The notes beneath the pieces were generated by a model. The model had not been told where the DNA came from. It searched no databases and worked only from the letters and a program-made list of their open reading frames with translations. Shown here in pieces: positions 52,592 through 61,516 of a stretch of DNA of 64,000 bases. Numbering within the stretch: the stretch's first letter is position 1; every line of letters begins with the position of its first letter. A program made the translations under genes and the position numbers. Origin of the DNA: Hallella multisaccharivorax DSM 17128. GTDB lineage: Bacteria > Bacteroidota > Bacteroidia > Bacteroidales > Bacteroidaceae. The DNA lies in the NCBI RefSeq assembly GCF_000218235.1, contig NZ_GL945017.1, positions 1,664,376 through 1,728,375 of the forward strand, in the 5' to 3' direction.

Positions 52592-53221
52592 TTATTTTGG
52601 GTAGCCTATCTGATGATTGAGCACCAGATCAGCTTGCTCACCAAGATTCAGAGCCTTGCGCAAGGCATCCGTATCCATGGTTGCCCTTGGCACGGTGTTC
52701 AATCCCAACGCTTCGCACGCCAGGCAAATGTTCTGCGACACATAGCCGCAGTCCACTACCCCCATGCGCTCAGCAGCCTGAGCCGATAAGCCGCTAAACT
52801 TGGAATGATCGCTCACCAGGAGCAATGACACCGGTGCTGTTGCCGCGAAAGCCTGACGACCGGCAACGGCTGTACGAAGGTCTTTCTTAGTCACTTGCAC
52901 CAATAGGTTCTGCTTCGGCTCATAGCGGTATGCGCCATCCTTGCGAATAACATACACCGCCACGTCCTGTGCGTTGATGGCAGAAGGCACCGTGAGTTTT
53001 CCGCTCTCAGGGCGATTGATGCCACAGGCCGCCCACAGAATGGTTGACAACTCGCTGTCAGTAATCATCCGTTCTGAAAACTCACGTGTAGAATGACGGT
53101 GCTGTAATGCTTGCATCAACGTCACCTGGTTATCAAACTGTTGCTTCGGTAACTGGATGTTTTGTGCGTCGCCCACAATTGATAAGCCCAAAAGGGCCGT
53201 GGATAATAACATCTTCTTCAT
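52592..53221 (-). CDS. SagB/ThcOx-type nitroreductase
   Basis: 209 residues with a signal peptide (ends near VGDAQ). The nitroreductase fold is seen in RHSTREFSERMITDSELSTILWAACGINRP and in the C-terminal VDCGYVSQNICLACEALGLNTVPRATMD, with FMN-binding arginines in the first motif. Export of a flavoenzyme is unusual but typical of this Bacteroidetes subgroup. Promoter box TAAGTTTG at 53292-53299. Confidence 0.82.
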   Translation of the reverse strand: MKKMLLSTALLGLSIVGDAQNIQLPKQQFDNQVTLMQALQHRHSTREFSERMITDSELSTILWAACGINRPESGKLTVPSAINAQDVAVYVIRKDGAYRYEPKQNLLVQVTKKDLRTAVAGRQAFAATAPVSLLLVSDHSKFSGLSAQAAERMGVVDCGYVSQNICLACEALGLNTVPRATMDTDALRKALNLGEQADLVLNHQIGYPK

Positions 53222-53291
53222 CTTCTTCTCATTATATTTTAGTTGTATTCCATCTTCGAAGACTCTTATTGCTTCAGGATATTTGTCCTTG

Positions 53292-53299
53292 CAAACTTA
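53292..53299 (-). promoter_or_regulatory. -7 promoter box of the nitroreductase
   Basis: TAAGTTTG on the minus strand, leader of about 64 bases. Confidence 0.5.
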
Positions 53300-53470
53300 T
53301 ATAAAAACTTATATAATATTTTGGATTTTACGCTAATTGAACAAAAAAATCAAGGCCACAGCAAAATCGGCACAATAGATAATTCTGTTTGCTATCAGAC
53401 TTGAGGGGGGTGGTCAACCAGTCCTAATGAGTCTACGAAGAAATAAGATGGTATTTTAATCAAAGCGCTA

Positions 53471-53503
53471 TAACCCCTGTAACTCGATGAGTTGCAGGGG
53501 TTA
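53471..53503 (-). terminator. Terminator of tRNA-Arg
   Basis: TAACCCCTGTAACTC pairs with GAGTTGCAGGGGTTA around a 3-base loop, with one G-T pairing. It lies 8 bases past the tRNA-Arg 3' end. Confidence 0.7.
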
Positions 53504-53510
53504 TCAATCG

Positions 53511-53584
53511 TGACCCCGGCGGGACTCAAACCCGCGACACTCAGAACCGGAATCTGATGCTCTATTCAACTGAGCTACGGGGCC
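53511..53584 (-). tRNA. tRNA-Arg (CCG)
   Basis: 74 bases. Acceptor GGCCCCG pairs with CGGGGTC plus discriminator A; D arm with AGCTCAGTTGAATAGAGC; anticodon stem TCAGA/TCTGA with loop TTCCGGT, anticodon CCG; T arm GCGGGTTTGAGTCCCGC. Promoter box TAACTTTG at 53603-53610. Confidence 0.95.
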
Positions 53585-53602
53585 ATTGTGATTACGTGTT
53601 TG

Positions 53603-53610
53603 CAAAGTTA
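53603..53610 (-). promoter_or_regulatory. -7 promoter box of tRNA-Arg
   Basis: TAACTTTG on the minus strand, 19 bases upstream of the tRNA 5' end. Confidence 0.55.
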
Positions 53611-53652
53611 ATAATAATTCGCCAATGGAACAAGAAATGATAAGAAAAAAAC

Positions 53653-53916
53653 TTACTCATCGATTTTCTCTATCCGAAAGACATTAATTACATCCACATC
53701 CGGACAACAAATACAAATGGAATTATTCTTCATGCCAGGGATGTTACCACCATAGCGCAAGATATCCACATAAGGGAAAGCCACATGAGCAGCCATAGGG
53801 CAAAGAGTGCCACGCTCAGTGTCGAAATCCCACGTGTCGCCAATTCGATGCCTATGATGACAAGCCTTAGGACCTTTCTTATCTACGACAGTAATCTTTA
53901 TCTTTGGTTTCTTCAT
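53653..53916 (-). CDS. TIGR04076-type small protein
   Basis: 87 residues with a compact domain: KIKITVVDKKGPKACHHRHRIGDTWDF, RGTLCPMAAHVAFPYVDILRYGG and CICCPD near the end. Paired His/Cys residues suggest metal binding. Such proteins are widespread and uncharacterised. Stands alone between tRNA-Arg and prmA. Confidence 0.75.
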   Translation of the reverse strand: MKKPKIKITVVDKKGPKACHHRHRIGDTWDFDTERGTLCPMAAHVAFPYVDILRYGGNIPGMKNNSICICCPDVDVINVFRIEKIDE

Positions 53917-54120
53917 CTTATATTATACCTTGATGTCAATAATTGACTGCGAAGATAAGAAAAAAGATCCAAATACCAATGCATCTGAAAAACAAATCGT
54001 AATCTTACAAGGATATAATTGTTGAAAGAATAACGTGAAGCGGCCACCTAAATATCACTCAACCTTCTTCTCCATCATGTCTCGGACCTTGTATCCTATT
54101 ATCGCCATGAACAGTAAACG

Positions 54121-55053
54121 CTAAACATCAGTCATATAGATAGACGAAGGGAGTAAGACGATAAAGCAAAGGCATTGCCAAAATCCAAGGACAATACAGC
54201 GCCACAGTCCCTTTTCTTTTTTCGCTTTCAGGCTCAAGCCAAGCGACGCAGCCCTATCTACGAGCAGGGGCACATCGTCCTCATAGAAACCACTGAGCAC
54301 AAGCAATGCCCTGTCCGCCATTTTGTCACGCATCGCCTTCATGTCGTGAAGAAGAATGTTACGGTTAATATTAGCCAGCACAATGTCAAACTGTTCGTCA
54401 ATACTGTTCATCACAGAGGCATCGCCAAGAAGGGCCTTCAGGTTCTCGACGCCATTGATCTCCGCATTGTGACGGGTATTGTTGACGCTCCACTCATCAA
54501 TGTCATAACCCACGACATCCTTAGCACCAAGTATCGATGCCGCTATGCCCAATATTCCTGTACCGCAACCGCAATCGAGGACGCGGCAGCCCTGCAATGG
54601 ATATTCGTCATCACCAGTACCTAACAGCGTGTCGATGATCATCTGGGTAGTCTCATGCGTCCCCGTGCCAAAAGCAAGACGCGCACCAATCTGTATGATA
54701 CGTTTTGAAGTGCTTGGCAAGGGCTGCGGATGATTTGCATCTACGATAAGCAGCCTGCCGTCAATGTCAATAGGATCAAAGCCATTGTCCTCCCATGTCC
54801 TATTCCAGTCCTTATCCTCAACTTTTTCCATGGAATAGCTGATGGTCGTGTTCTGTAAAGGAAAAGCAGCAAGCTGACTATCTAACTCTTTTTGATTGAA
54901 CAATAGAGTTTGTACGTATCCCCGTATGCCGTCAGCTGTGTCTTCAAACGACTCGAAGCCGGCCTCTGCCGCAACGTCTGCCAAAAGGTCACGTGCTGTC
55001 TGCAAAAGGCTGTCAGGACAAGAGATGATAAAATCAGCTTGTAAATATTCCAT
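54121..55053 (-). CDS. prmA: Ribosomal protein L11 methyltransferase
   Basis: 310 residues. The N-terminal substrate-recognition domain (residues 1-110) is followed by a class I methyltransferase with LAFGTGTHETTQMI, VLDCGCGTGILGIAA (SAM-binding) and IVLANINRNIL (N-I-N-x-x catalytic loop). The last 20 residues (FWQCLCFIVLLPSSIYMTDV) are hydrophobic and extend past the usual end, perhaps after a shifted stop codon. Promoter box TAATTTTG at 55097-55104. Confidence 0.92.
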   Translation of the reverse strand: MEYLQADFIISCPDSLLQTARDLLADVAAEAGFESFEDTADGIRGYVQTLLFNQKELDSQLAAFPLQNTTISYSMEKVEDKDWNRTWEDNGFDPIDIDGRLLIVDANHPQPLPSTSKRIIQIGARLAFGTGTHETTQMIIDTLLGTGDDEYPLQGCRVLDCGCGTGILGIAASILGAKDVVGYDIDEWSVNNTRHNAEINGVENLKALLGDASVMNSIDEQFDIVLANINRNILLHDMKAMRDKMADRALLVLSGFYEDDVPLLVDRAASLGLSLKAKKEKGLWRCIVLGFWQCLCFIVLLPSSIYMTDV

Positions 55054-55096
55054 AACAAAATTGCGTTTAAATGAGAACGTAATATAAATATATGTG

Positions 55097-55104
55097 CAAA
55101 ATTA
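55097..55104 (-). promoter_or_regulatory. -7 promoter box of prmA
   Basis: TAATTTTG on the minus strand, leader of about 37 bases. Confidence 0.5.
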
Positions 55105-55170
55105 AAAAAAAATAGGGGAAAACCTACCACAGCTTAGGGTTTTTCCGTAAATTTGCAAAAGGATAGGCAT

Positions 55171-55178
55171 TAATTTTG
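55171..55178 (+). promoter_or_regulatory. -7 promoter box of the Gly/Tyr/Trp-rich protein gene
   Basis: TAATTTTG, leader of about 64 bases to the ATG at 55250. Another match, TAAATTTG, lies at 55148-55155. Confidence 0.5.
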
Positions 55179-55249
55179 TAGTGTAGAAAAGCAAGGATAT
55201 ATGGATAGTTCCATTTACCAGATAAGAACAACAATTAAAGAATAAAGAT

Positions 55250-56158
55250 ATGAAAAAGTTATTGATGCTGTTAGTTTTCGCGGGCACGATGCCGCTGGCA
55301 TCGATGGCGCAAGATGATGTTTACTTTACACCCAGTAAGGAGGCGAACACCCCGAAGGTGGAAAGAGTGCCTTCTTATTCTGGAAGCAGACGTAGTGTGG
55401 ACGAATACAACCGCTATGGCAGGCTCAACAGTTACTATCAGAAGATAGGTACCGACTCGCTGGGCAACGATATCATTACTTTCATGCCAGGCAAGGGAGC
55501 TTACCGTGACTCCACCCTCGCCGACACTGCCTATGTCTATCCTGGCAGTGCCAAGTTTGACAATAGTGATGACTACACTTACACACGCCGCATGTCACGG
55601 TGGGATGGATTCTACGATCCGTGGTTCTACGACAATTTCTATGGCCCTTACGGATGGTACGACCCTTGGTACACCAGTTGGTATGGTGGTGGATGGTATG
55701 ATCCTTGGTACTATGGCTATGCGGGTTGGTACAGCCCCTGGTACAACCGCTACTATGGTTGGGGATGGCCCTATCGCTATGGCTGGTACGGCTGGGACTA
55801 TCCTTACTGGGGCGGAGGTGTAGTTGTCAACAATGGCGGTGCCAACTCTGGCGGATATAGCGGCCAGCGTACTTGGTCATCCGGCAGGACCTATGGCAAT
55901 ACCAACGGCAGCCGCTCTTACGGAAGCTACACTTCACGCAGTGCCGGTAACCGTTCTTTCGGCTCACGCAGCTATCAGCCCAGCAACAGTAACAACAGTA
56001 CGCGCACCTATAACAACAATTCATATGGTACACGCTCCTATGGTGGCTTCTCCGGTGGCAGCAACGGTGGCTTCTCCGGCGGAGGCAACTCCGGCGGCGG
56101 TCGCTCTGGCGGCAGCTTCGGAGGTGGTGGCGGACACTTCGGCGGCGGAAGGCGCTGA
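55250..56158 (+). CDS. Secreted Gly/Tyr/Trp/Ser-rich low-complexity protein
   Basis: 302 residues. Signal peptide (ends near SMAQ), a short globular-looking part (residues 25-105), then an aromatic-rich stretch (about 118-195) dominated by Tyr, Trp, Gly and Pro (WYDPWYYGYAGWYSPWY type), and a Ser/Asn/Gly-rich tail ending in Gly-Gly repeats. Probably a sticky surface or matrix protein; no known domain. The following gene encodes a FadL-type porin 109 bases away. Confidence 0.7.
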   Translation: MKKLLMLLVFAGTMPLASMAQDDVYFTPSKEANTPKVERVPSYSGSRRSVDEYNRYGRLNSYYQKIGTDSLGNDIITFMPGKGAYRDSTLADTAYVYPGSAKFDNSDDYTYTRRMSRWDGFYDPWFYDNFYGPYGWYDPWYTSWYGGGWYDPWYYGYAGWYSPWYNRYYGWGWPYRYGWYGWDYPYWGGGVVVNNGGANSGGYSGQRTWSSGRTYGNTNGSRSYGSYTSRSAGNRSFGSRSYQPSNSNNSTRTYNNNSYGTRSYGGFSGGSNGGFSGGGNSGGGRSGGSFGGGGGHFGGGRR

Positions 56159-56266
56159 TTAGCTTCATCCATCATCATAACAAACAGATAGCGCTATACC
56201 ATTCTTCATACTCCAAAATTTGGTATAGCGATGTCAAACATCTATTTTTTCAATGAAAGAATAACT

Positions 56267-57820
56267 ATGAAGACACAATATTTTCTTTCGCTTGCAATGG
56301 CAGGAATACTCTCCATTCCCGCTGCAGCACAAGAAACCTATCAGGATACAAAGCTCATGGAAAATGAGCTGAATGGTACCGCCCGCTATGTAGGCATGGG
56401 TGGTGCGATGGAGGCATTAGGCGCCGACCTGTCTACCATGCAGTCAAACCCTGCTGGTATAGGTCTTTTCCGCAAGTCACAGTTTGCTCTCTCTGGTGGT
56501 CTCGTCTCCCAGTCGGGTGACAACTCCAAGAAGAACTGGGGACTGGACCTTAAAGGCGATGCCACCAATGCCAGCTTCGACCAGGCCGGATTCGTTTGGG
56601 CTTCGCGCACAGGGCGAAACTCATGGCTCAATCTCGGCTTCAACTTCCACAAGAGCCGCAACTTCGACCAGATTCTCTCCACGGCCAATAAACTCGACAA
56701 TGCCTCTCTCAACAAGCTCAGCGCAGCTAAATATGCCAACGGCTTAGGAGGAAAAGGCAGTATGGCATGGAATGCTGTCGATAATTCTTATGCAACTCTC
56801 CTGGCCAACGACAAAAGTCCCATGAAGTACTACAACGCCACGTCGTTCGTGTTTGGTCAGTATCAAAAGGGGTATATTGGTGAGTACGACTTCAATGTCA
56901 GTGGAAATCTCAACAACCGCGTCTTCCTCGGTGCTACATTTGGCCTGCACGATGTCAACTACCGTAGCAACAAACTCTATGTTGAAGACGATGCCACGGG
57001 AGCTCTGTCTGACAACTATGAGCAACTGAAGATTGACGGAACAGGCTTCGACATCAAGTTTGGCGCTATCTTCCGCCCCATTGCCGAGTCTCCCTTCCGT
57101 ATCGGCGTATATGCCAATACGCCGGTATTCTATGACCTGACTATGCACAGTGCCTATGACCTGACGTTCGCCCCTGTCAAGGAGAACAATCAGCAAGCAC
57201 GGAAAGCAGACTACGACTACAAGGTCTACACGCCGTGGAAGTTCGGTGTGAGCCTGGGTCAGACCGTCGGCAACTATCTTGCCATGGGCTTTACCTATGA
57301 GTATCAGAAGTATGGTGCCATCGACAACCGTATCAATGATAATGACTCATACTATGACTATTGGAGCGACAGCTATTATACCGACAGCAACAGTGACGAC
57401 GCAATGAACAACGACACGGAGTTGAACCTGAAGAGTGTACACCTGCTCAAGTTGGGCTTGGAGTATAAACCCGTCCCTGAGTTCGCCGTCCGTCTGGGTT
57501 ATAATTACATGTCGCCGCAGTTCAACAAGAGGGCCCACCGTGACGGTTCACTTCAATCGCCAGGTGTTGGCTATGCCACTTCGGCCGATTACACCAACTG
57601 GAAGGCTACCAACCGTGTCACTCTGGGTATTGGCTACAGCTATAAAAACTTCTTTGCAGATGCTGCTTATCAGTACAGTTGCACCAATGGCGACTTCTAT
57701 CCTTTCATGAGCTATTATAGCGATGACAAGGCCAAATCGCAGTATAACAATATCGCCGACGCCACAAAGGTGAGCTTCAACCGCCATCAGGCTATCTTCA
57801 CGATTGGCTATAAGTTTTAA
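56267..57820 (+). CDS. FadL/OmpP1-type outer-membrane transporter
   Basis: 517 residues from MKTQYFLSLAMAG (56267). Signal peptide ends at AAAQE; the OmpP1/FadL N-terminus follows, with ENELNGTARYVGMGGAMEALGADLSTMQSNPAGIGLFRKSQ containing the family's N-P-A-G-I motif (near residue 65). A 14-strand barrel ends with Phe (IFTIGYKF). Imports hydrophobic compounds. A terminator lies at 57942-57969, behind the 22-base array. Confidence 0.9.
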   Translation: MKTQYFLSLAMAGILSIPAAAQETYQDTKLMENELNGTARYVGMGGAMEALGADLSTMQSNPAGIGLFRKSQFALSGGLVSQSGDNSKKNWGLDLKGDATNASFDQAGFVWASRTGRNSWLNLGFNFHKSRNFDQILSTANKLDNASLNKLSAAKYANGLGGKGSMAWNAVDNSYATLLANDKSPMKYYNATSFVFGQYQKGYIGEYDFNVSGNLNNRVFLGATFGLHDVNYRSNKLYVEDDATGALSDNYEQLKIDGTGFDIKFGAIFRPIAESPFRIGVYANTPVFYDLTMHSAYDLTFAPVKENNQQARKADYDYKVYTPWKFGVSLGQTVGNYLAMGFTYEYQKYGAIDNRINDNDSYYDYWSDSYYTDSNSDDAMNNDTELNLKSVHLLKLGLEYKPVPEFAVRLGYNYMSPQFNKRAHRDGSLQSPGVGYATSADYTNWKATNRVTLGIGYSYKNFFADAAYQYSCTNGDFYPFMSYYSDDKAKSQYNNIADATKVSFNRHQAIFTIGYKF

Positions 57821-57839
57821 AGATAAATAAAGTGGCAAC

Positions 57840-57927
57840 GCCTTTACACTGTAAAGGCAATGCGTCTACACCGTAAAGGCAATGCGTCTACACCGTAAAG
57901 GCAATGCGTCTACACCGTAAAGGCAAT
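57840..57927 (+). repeat. 22-base tandem array (four units) behind the FadL-type gene
   Basis: GCGTCTACACCGTAAAGGCAAT repeats at 57862, 57884 and 57906; the first unit, at 57840, is changed to GCCTTTACACTGTAAAGGC, a perfect 9-base dyad. Same family as the array at 37572. Confidence 0.9.
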
Positions 57928-57941
57928 GCCCATTAAGAAAG

Positions 57942-57969
57942 GTCCGAAATGCTGTTTCGGACTTTTTTT
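57942..57969 (+). terminator. Rho-independent terminator behind the FadL-type gene
   Basis: GTCCGAAA (57942-57949) pairs with TTTCGGAC (57955-57962) around 5 bases, followed by TTTTTTT. Confidence 0.9.
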
Positions 57970-58004
57970 ATGCTCAAAAAGTTGCAAAAAAGCGGCGAAA
58001 ATAC

Positions 58005-58012
58005 TAAATTTG
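58005..58012 (+). promoter_or_regulatory. -7 promoter box of the GH10-like gene
   Basis: TAAATTTG with a GTTG at 57981-57984 as a partial -33 element (20 bases between). Leader of about 15 bases to the ATG at 58034. Confidence 0.6.
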
Positions 58013-58033
58013 CAAAATCAATCAATATCAGAG

Positions 58034-59533
58034 ATGAATACTTCCAGGCTTAAGACCTTGCTTTTGTTTATTTTTGTCGCCCTGACAACCAGTTCTGTCC
58101 TTGCCCAGAAACGTGAGTTTCGCGGTGCGTGGATACAAACCGTGAACGGCCAATTCCAAGGATTGCCCACTCAGGTTATTCAACAGAAGCTGAGCCGGCA
58201 GCTTGACGTGCTCAAAGCTGACGGTGTCAATGCCATCATCTTCCAGGTGCGGCCTGAGTGTGATGCCCTTTACAAGAGTGAGCTTGAGCCCTGGAGCCGC
58301 TATCTTACGGGGCAACAAGGGCGGGAGCCACAACCTTATTGGGATCCGCTTCAATGGATGATCGAACAATGTCACCAGCGTGGCATGGAGCTCCACGCAT
58401 GGATCAATCCCTTCCGCGCGAAGACGAAAGGGACCACAATGCTCGCCTCCAACCATGTCGCCTCACAGCATCCCGAGTGGACGTTTCCTTACGACGGACA
58501 GCTCATCCTCAACCCTGCAGTCAAAGCTGCGGCTGACTATACCTGCAAAGTTGTGGACGACATCGTGAGCCGCTACGACATTGACGGCCTCCATATTGAC
58601 GACTACTTCTATCCCTATCCTGCTATAGGAAAAGACATTCCTGACGAAACGTTTTACCGTACCAATCCCAACGGCTTTAAAAACATCGGTGACTGGCGTC
58701 GCGACAACGTCAACCACTTTATCCAGCAGTTAGCTGAAACCATTCATAAATGCAAGCCATGGGTGAAATTCGGCGTGTCGCCTTTCGGTATTTACCGCAA
58801 CCAACGCTCGGATCCAAACAACGGTTCTGCCACCAATGGCTTGCAAAACTATGACGACCTCTATGCCGACGTGCTGCTCTGGGTCAACAACGGATGGGTG
58901 GACTACTGCGCACCACAGCTCTATTGGGAGATAGGGAATCGTGCCGCAGACTACAAGACGCTCATTCAGTGGTGGGATAAATTTGCCGCATACCGTCCAC
59001 TATATATTGGAGAAGACGTAAACCGGACAGTGAAAACCGCTGATGTCAGCAACCCAAATATCAATCAGATGCCGGCGAAATACCGGCTTCACCAAGAAGC
59101 GCGTCATGTAAAGGGAACCGTGCTGTGGTATGCACAGGCAGTGGAAGACAATGTCGGCAACTATGGCACAGTGCTCCGGACTTCTTATTGGAAGTATCCG
59201 GCTCTCCAGCCACTCATGCCCTTCATCGACAATAAGCGGCCTAAAAAGCCAAGAAAGGTGAAAGCTGTCTGGACAAGCGACGGCTATACGCTCTTCTGGT
59301 CAGTGCCACGAGGCAAACGCTGGAACGATGTGGCTAAGCAATATGTTGTTTACCGCTTCGCAGACGGTGAGAAAGTGAACACGGAAGATCCCTCAAAGAT
59401 TGTCGCTATCACCACCGACACCTATTATAAATTGCCTTACGACAAAGGGCAAGAACGATTTACCTATGTGGTGACCGCACTCGACAAGATGTCGAATGAG
59501 AGTAAGACGAAAAAAGTGAAACTGCGTTTATAA
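58034..59533 (+). CDS. Glycosyl hydrolase-like lipoprotein-family protein (GHL10/DUF187 type)
   Basis: 499 residues from MNTSRLKTLLLF (58034). Signal peptide ends near SVLAQ. A TIM-barrel GHL10 domain (residues about 28-360) has REFRGAWIQTV, NAIIFQVRPECDALY, HAWINPFRA, the acidic DGLHIDDYFYPYP and VKFGVSPFGIYRN. A Fn3-like C-terminal domain (about 380-499) follows. Family members act on bacterial cell-wall or peptide-linked glycans. The longer frame starting at 57926 is read-through of the terminator and rejected. Confidence 0.85.
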   Translation: MNTSRLKTLLLFIFVALTTSSVLAQKREFRGAWIQTVNGQFQGLPTQVIQQKLSRQLDVLKADGVNAIIFQVRPECDALYKSELEPWSRYLTGQQGREPQPYWDPLQWMIEQCHQRGMELHAWINPFRAKTKGTTMLASNHVASQHPEWTFPYDGQLILNPAVKAAADYTCKVVDDIVSRYDIDGLHIDDYFYPYPAIGKDIPDETFYRTNPNGFKNIGDWRRDNVNHFIQQLAETIHKCKPWVKFGVSPFGIYRNQRSDPNNGSATNGLQNYDDLYADVLLWVNNGWVDYCAPQLYWEIGNRAADYKTLIQWWDKFAAYRPLYIGEDVNRTVKTADVSNPNINQMPAKYRLHQEARHVKGTVLWYAQAVEDNVGNYGTVLRTSYWKYPALQPLMPFIDNKRPKKPRKVKAVWTSDGYTLFWSVPRGKRWNDVAKQYVVYRFADGEKVNTEDPSKIVAITTDTYYKLPYDKGQERFTYVVTALDKMSNESKTKKVKLRL

Positions 59534-59540
59534 ACGCAGC

Positions 59541-60515
59541 TCATTCGCGGAACAAGTACCTCAGTATGCTGTTCAGCCAGGGCAAATTGAACCGGAACCA
59601 CCTGTATTTGCCCACAGGCTTCCCTCCGAAAGACAGGATGAACTCGCGAAAGGGATTCTGATGAAACGGCAAGCCCACATCGAGAAAGAAGATATGGGCA
59701 TAATTGTGCTTCCACGACCAGTTAATTGCCTCCCACACCGTCATCATGTTAGGATGCAACAGCACATAACGCTTCCGCCGGGAAGCAAGATACCAAAGAT
59801 AAGAATTGCCCTCACTGAATACGCAAACGCAACCTCCAATGACTTTGTTCTTATAGAGCGTTAGAAAGATACGCCCATTTTCGCTGTTATAAATTTGCTG
59901 GATATGCTTCTCTGCCGGAATAATGCGACGAAGCTTCATCCGGTAGAAGCCATGCAGAAGGTGATAAAAGCTATGGACCTCCGCCTCTGTCAAGGCCTCG
60001 CGCGTGCTCACCCCCGCATGATAGCACTTCTGTATGCGCTCTTTCATCTTCTCGGAGAGCCGATCGATTGGTGGTACGGAATGGAGCGAGTTGTGCACTT
60101 CTTGCCAATTAATGGGGAAATAGCCTTCCTTGCGGAAGAAACGATAGCCGAACATTTTTACTGAGAGGTCGCTAAACTCGATATAAAGACACAGACTGCG
60201 CTTCAGTCGCCGTGTCAGTTCATGCAGCATGAGACCAAAAATCTGTTCTTTATCTTTGTCTGTGGTATATTCCCCTTCACCGTAGATACGCCCTTGTGAG
60301 TAGAAAAAAGGAGGGATCCACGTTTTTTTTCGACGTACAGAGGCCAGGAGATGAGCGACGACACAGCCATCCTCATCGGTAACTACAGCCATATACGGCC
60401 TTTGCCAAGGAGAGTTCTCTACAATATGAAAGAGCTCAGCTGAGTGGAAGAAGTTGTCGCAGGTCATCTCTGGCAACTTGCTTCTTTTCGTATAGAGACT
60501 GACTTTGTAATGCAT
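59541..60515 (-). CDS. FemAB/GNAT-like peptide-bridge or lipid-modifying acyltransferase
   Basis: 324 residues from MHYKVSLYTKRSK (60515); the upstream part of the open frame is out-of-frame smpB sequence. The double GNAT fold of FemAB/FemX relatives is suggested by SPWQRPYMAVVTDEDGCVVAHLLAS, RRLKRSLCLYIEFSD, FYRMKLRRIIPAEKH and IFLTLYKNKVIGGCVCVFSEGNSYLWYLAS. Transfers amino acids or acyl groups in the wall; substrate unknown. The start is at the smpB stop (60517), so the two are co-translated. Confidence 0.7.
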   Translation of the reverse strand: MHYKVSLYTKRSKLPEMTCDNFFHSAELFHIVENSPWQRPYMAVVTDEDGCVVAHLLASVRRKKTWIPPFFYSQGRIYGEGEYTTDKDKEQIFGLMLHELTRRLKRSLCLYIEFSDLSVKMFGYRFFRKEGYFPINWQEVHNSLHSVPPIDRLSEKMKERIQKCYHAGVSTREALTEAEVHSFYHLLHGFYRMKLRRIIPAEKHIQQIYNSENGRIFLTLYKNKVIGGCVCVFSEGNSYLWYLASRRKRYVLLHPNMMTVWEAINWSWKHNYAHIFFLDVGLPFHQNPFREFILSFGGKPVGKYRWFRFNLPWLNSILRYLFRE

Positions 60516-60516
60516 T

Positions 60517-61002
60517 TCAAATGCGATAGTGCTTTGTAGCTCTGTCCATTTCGCGGCGATCCTCTTTCTCCTTGAGCGTCTGCCGCTTGTCGTATTCTCT
60601 CTTTCCGCGTGCCAGGGCGATGTCCATCTTGGCCCTACCCTTGTCATCAATGAAGATGAGCGTAGGAACAATCGTGAGCCCCGGTGTCTTGATGTCCTCC
60701 ACCAGATGGCGTATCTCCCGCTTATTGAGCAACAGCTTTCGGTCACGACGAGACGGCACATTGGCACGGGAACCATAGAAATAGGGAGAGACATTCATGC
60801 CCTTGACCCAAATCTCGCCATTGTTAATGAAGCAGAAAGAGTCTACAAGCGATGCCTTGCCCATACGTATCGACTTGATCTCAGTGCCCGTAAGCACAAT
60901 ACCCGCCGTGTAGGTGTCAATGAAGTTATAAAGGAATGAAGCTTTCTTGTTTCGTATCTGCACCGGACTCTTACGTCGCAGTTCTTGTTCAGTCTTGTTC
61001 AT
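60517..61002 (-). CDS. smpB: SsrA-binding protein SmpB
   Basis: 161 residues, full length. [39 protein letters not shown] and [29 protein letters not shown] are family core motifs; [34 protein letters not shown] ends it. Binds tmRNA to rescue stalled ribosomes. Overlaps the upstream DMP19 gene by 4 bases (ATGA). Confidence 0.96.
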   Translation of the reverse strand: MNKTEQELRRKSPVQIRNKKASFLYNFIDTYTAGIVLTGTEIKSIRMGKASLVDSFCFINNGEIWVKGMNVSPYFYGSRANVPSRRDRKLLLNKREIRHLVEDIKTPGLTIVPTLIFIDDKGRAKMDIALARGKREYDKRQTLKEKEDRREMDRATKHYRI

Positions 61003-61505
61003 GGTTCAATCTTGCAAAAGTCATCCAAATGCTCGTCCACATAATGAGCAATCTCCGAAGTGAACTCTTCTTCGTTTTCTACAAAAGCGTCGTCGTAGTC
61101 GTCAAATTCAGGAAACTGCTCGTAGAGTGCGTCAAATTCTTCTTGCGTACAGTCTTTTTCTATATCCGCACGATATTTGCCGAAGAGTCTATGAGTGTCG
61201 CTGATCATCTTGTAAAGGTCATGCAATCCCCAGTTACGGACCGCCTTGGCAAAGGGATTGAGATAGATGAACGGCCCATAGCCATTATGTATCAACTCAA
61301 CAAAACCACCGTCCATCACTGTATCCCGCAAGATGACATAGGCAAGAAGAGTAATCTGATCGGCATTGAGTTCTGCCATTGTCTCTGCCGTTAAATCGCC
61401 GCCGATAGCCTGGTAAATGCTATCGGTAACGACTTTCAGAAACTCGTCCATGCCTTGCTGCGCACCAGTCCGGAGTGCAGCGTCTTTGACAATTACTTTC
61501 TTCAT
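60999..61505 (-). CDS. DMP19/DUF4375 family protein
   Basis: 168 residues. DMP19 signature: [35 protein letters not shown] (N-G-G-F type, here DGGF), helical around, and an acidic end ([16 protein letters not shown]). Function unknown; some relatives bind DNA. Located between trpB2 and smpB, 11 bases after trpB. Confidence 0.75.
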   Translation of the reverse strand: MKKVIVKDAALRTGAQQGMDEFLKVVTDSIYQAIGGDLTAETMAELNADQITLLAYVILRDTVMDGGFVELIHNGYGPFIYLNPFAKAVRNWGLHDLYKMISDTHRLFGKYRADIEKDCTQEEFDALYEQFPEFDDYDDAFVENEEEFTSEIAHYVDEHLDDFCKIEP

Positions 61506-61516
61506 TCAGATGAATG

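Noticed and set aside
57926..58033. Upstream extension of the GH10-like protein
   Set aside because: It would begin inside the 22-base array and run through a strong terminator and the promoter box; the signal peptide starts at 58034.
60516..60794. N-terminal extension of the FemAB-like protein
   Set aside because: It overlaps smpB in another frame and has no protein-like composition; MHYKV at 60515 starts where smpB ends.
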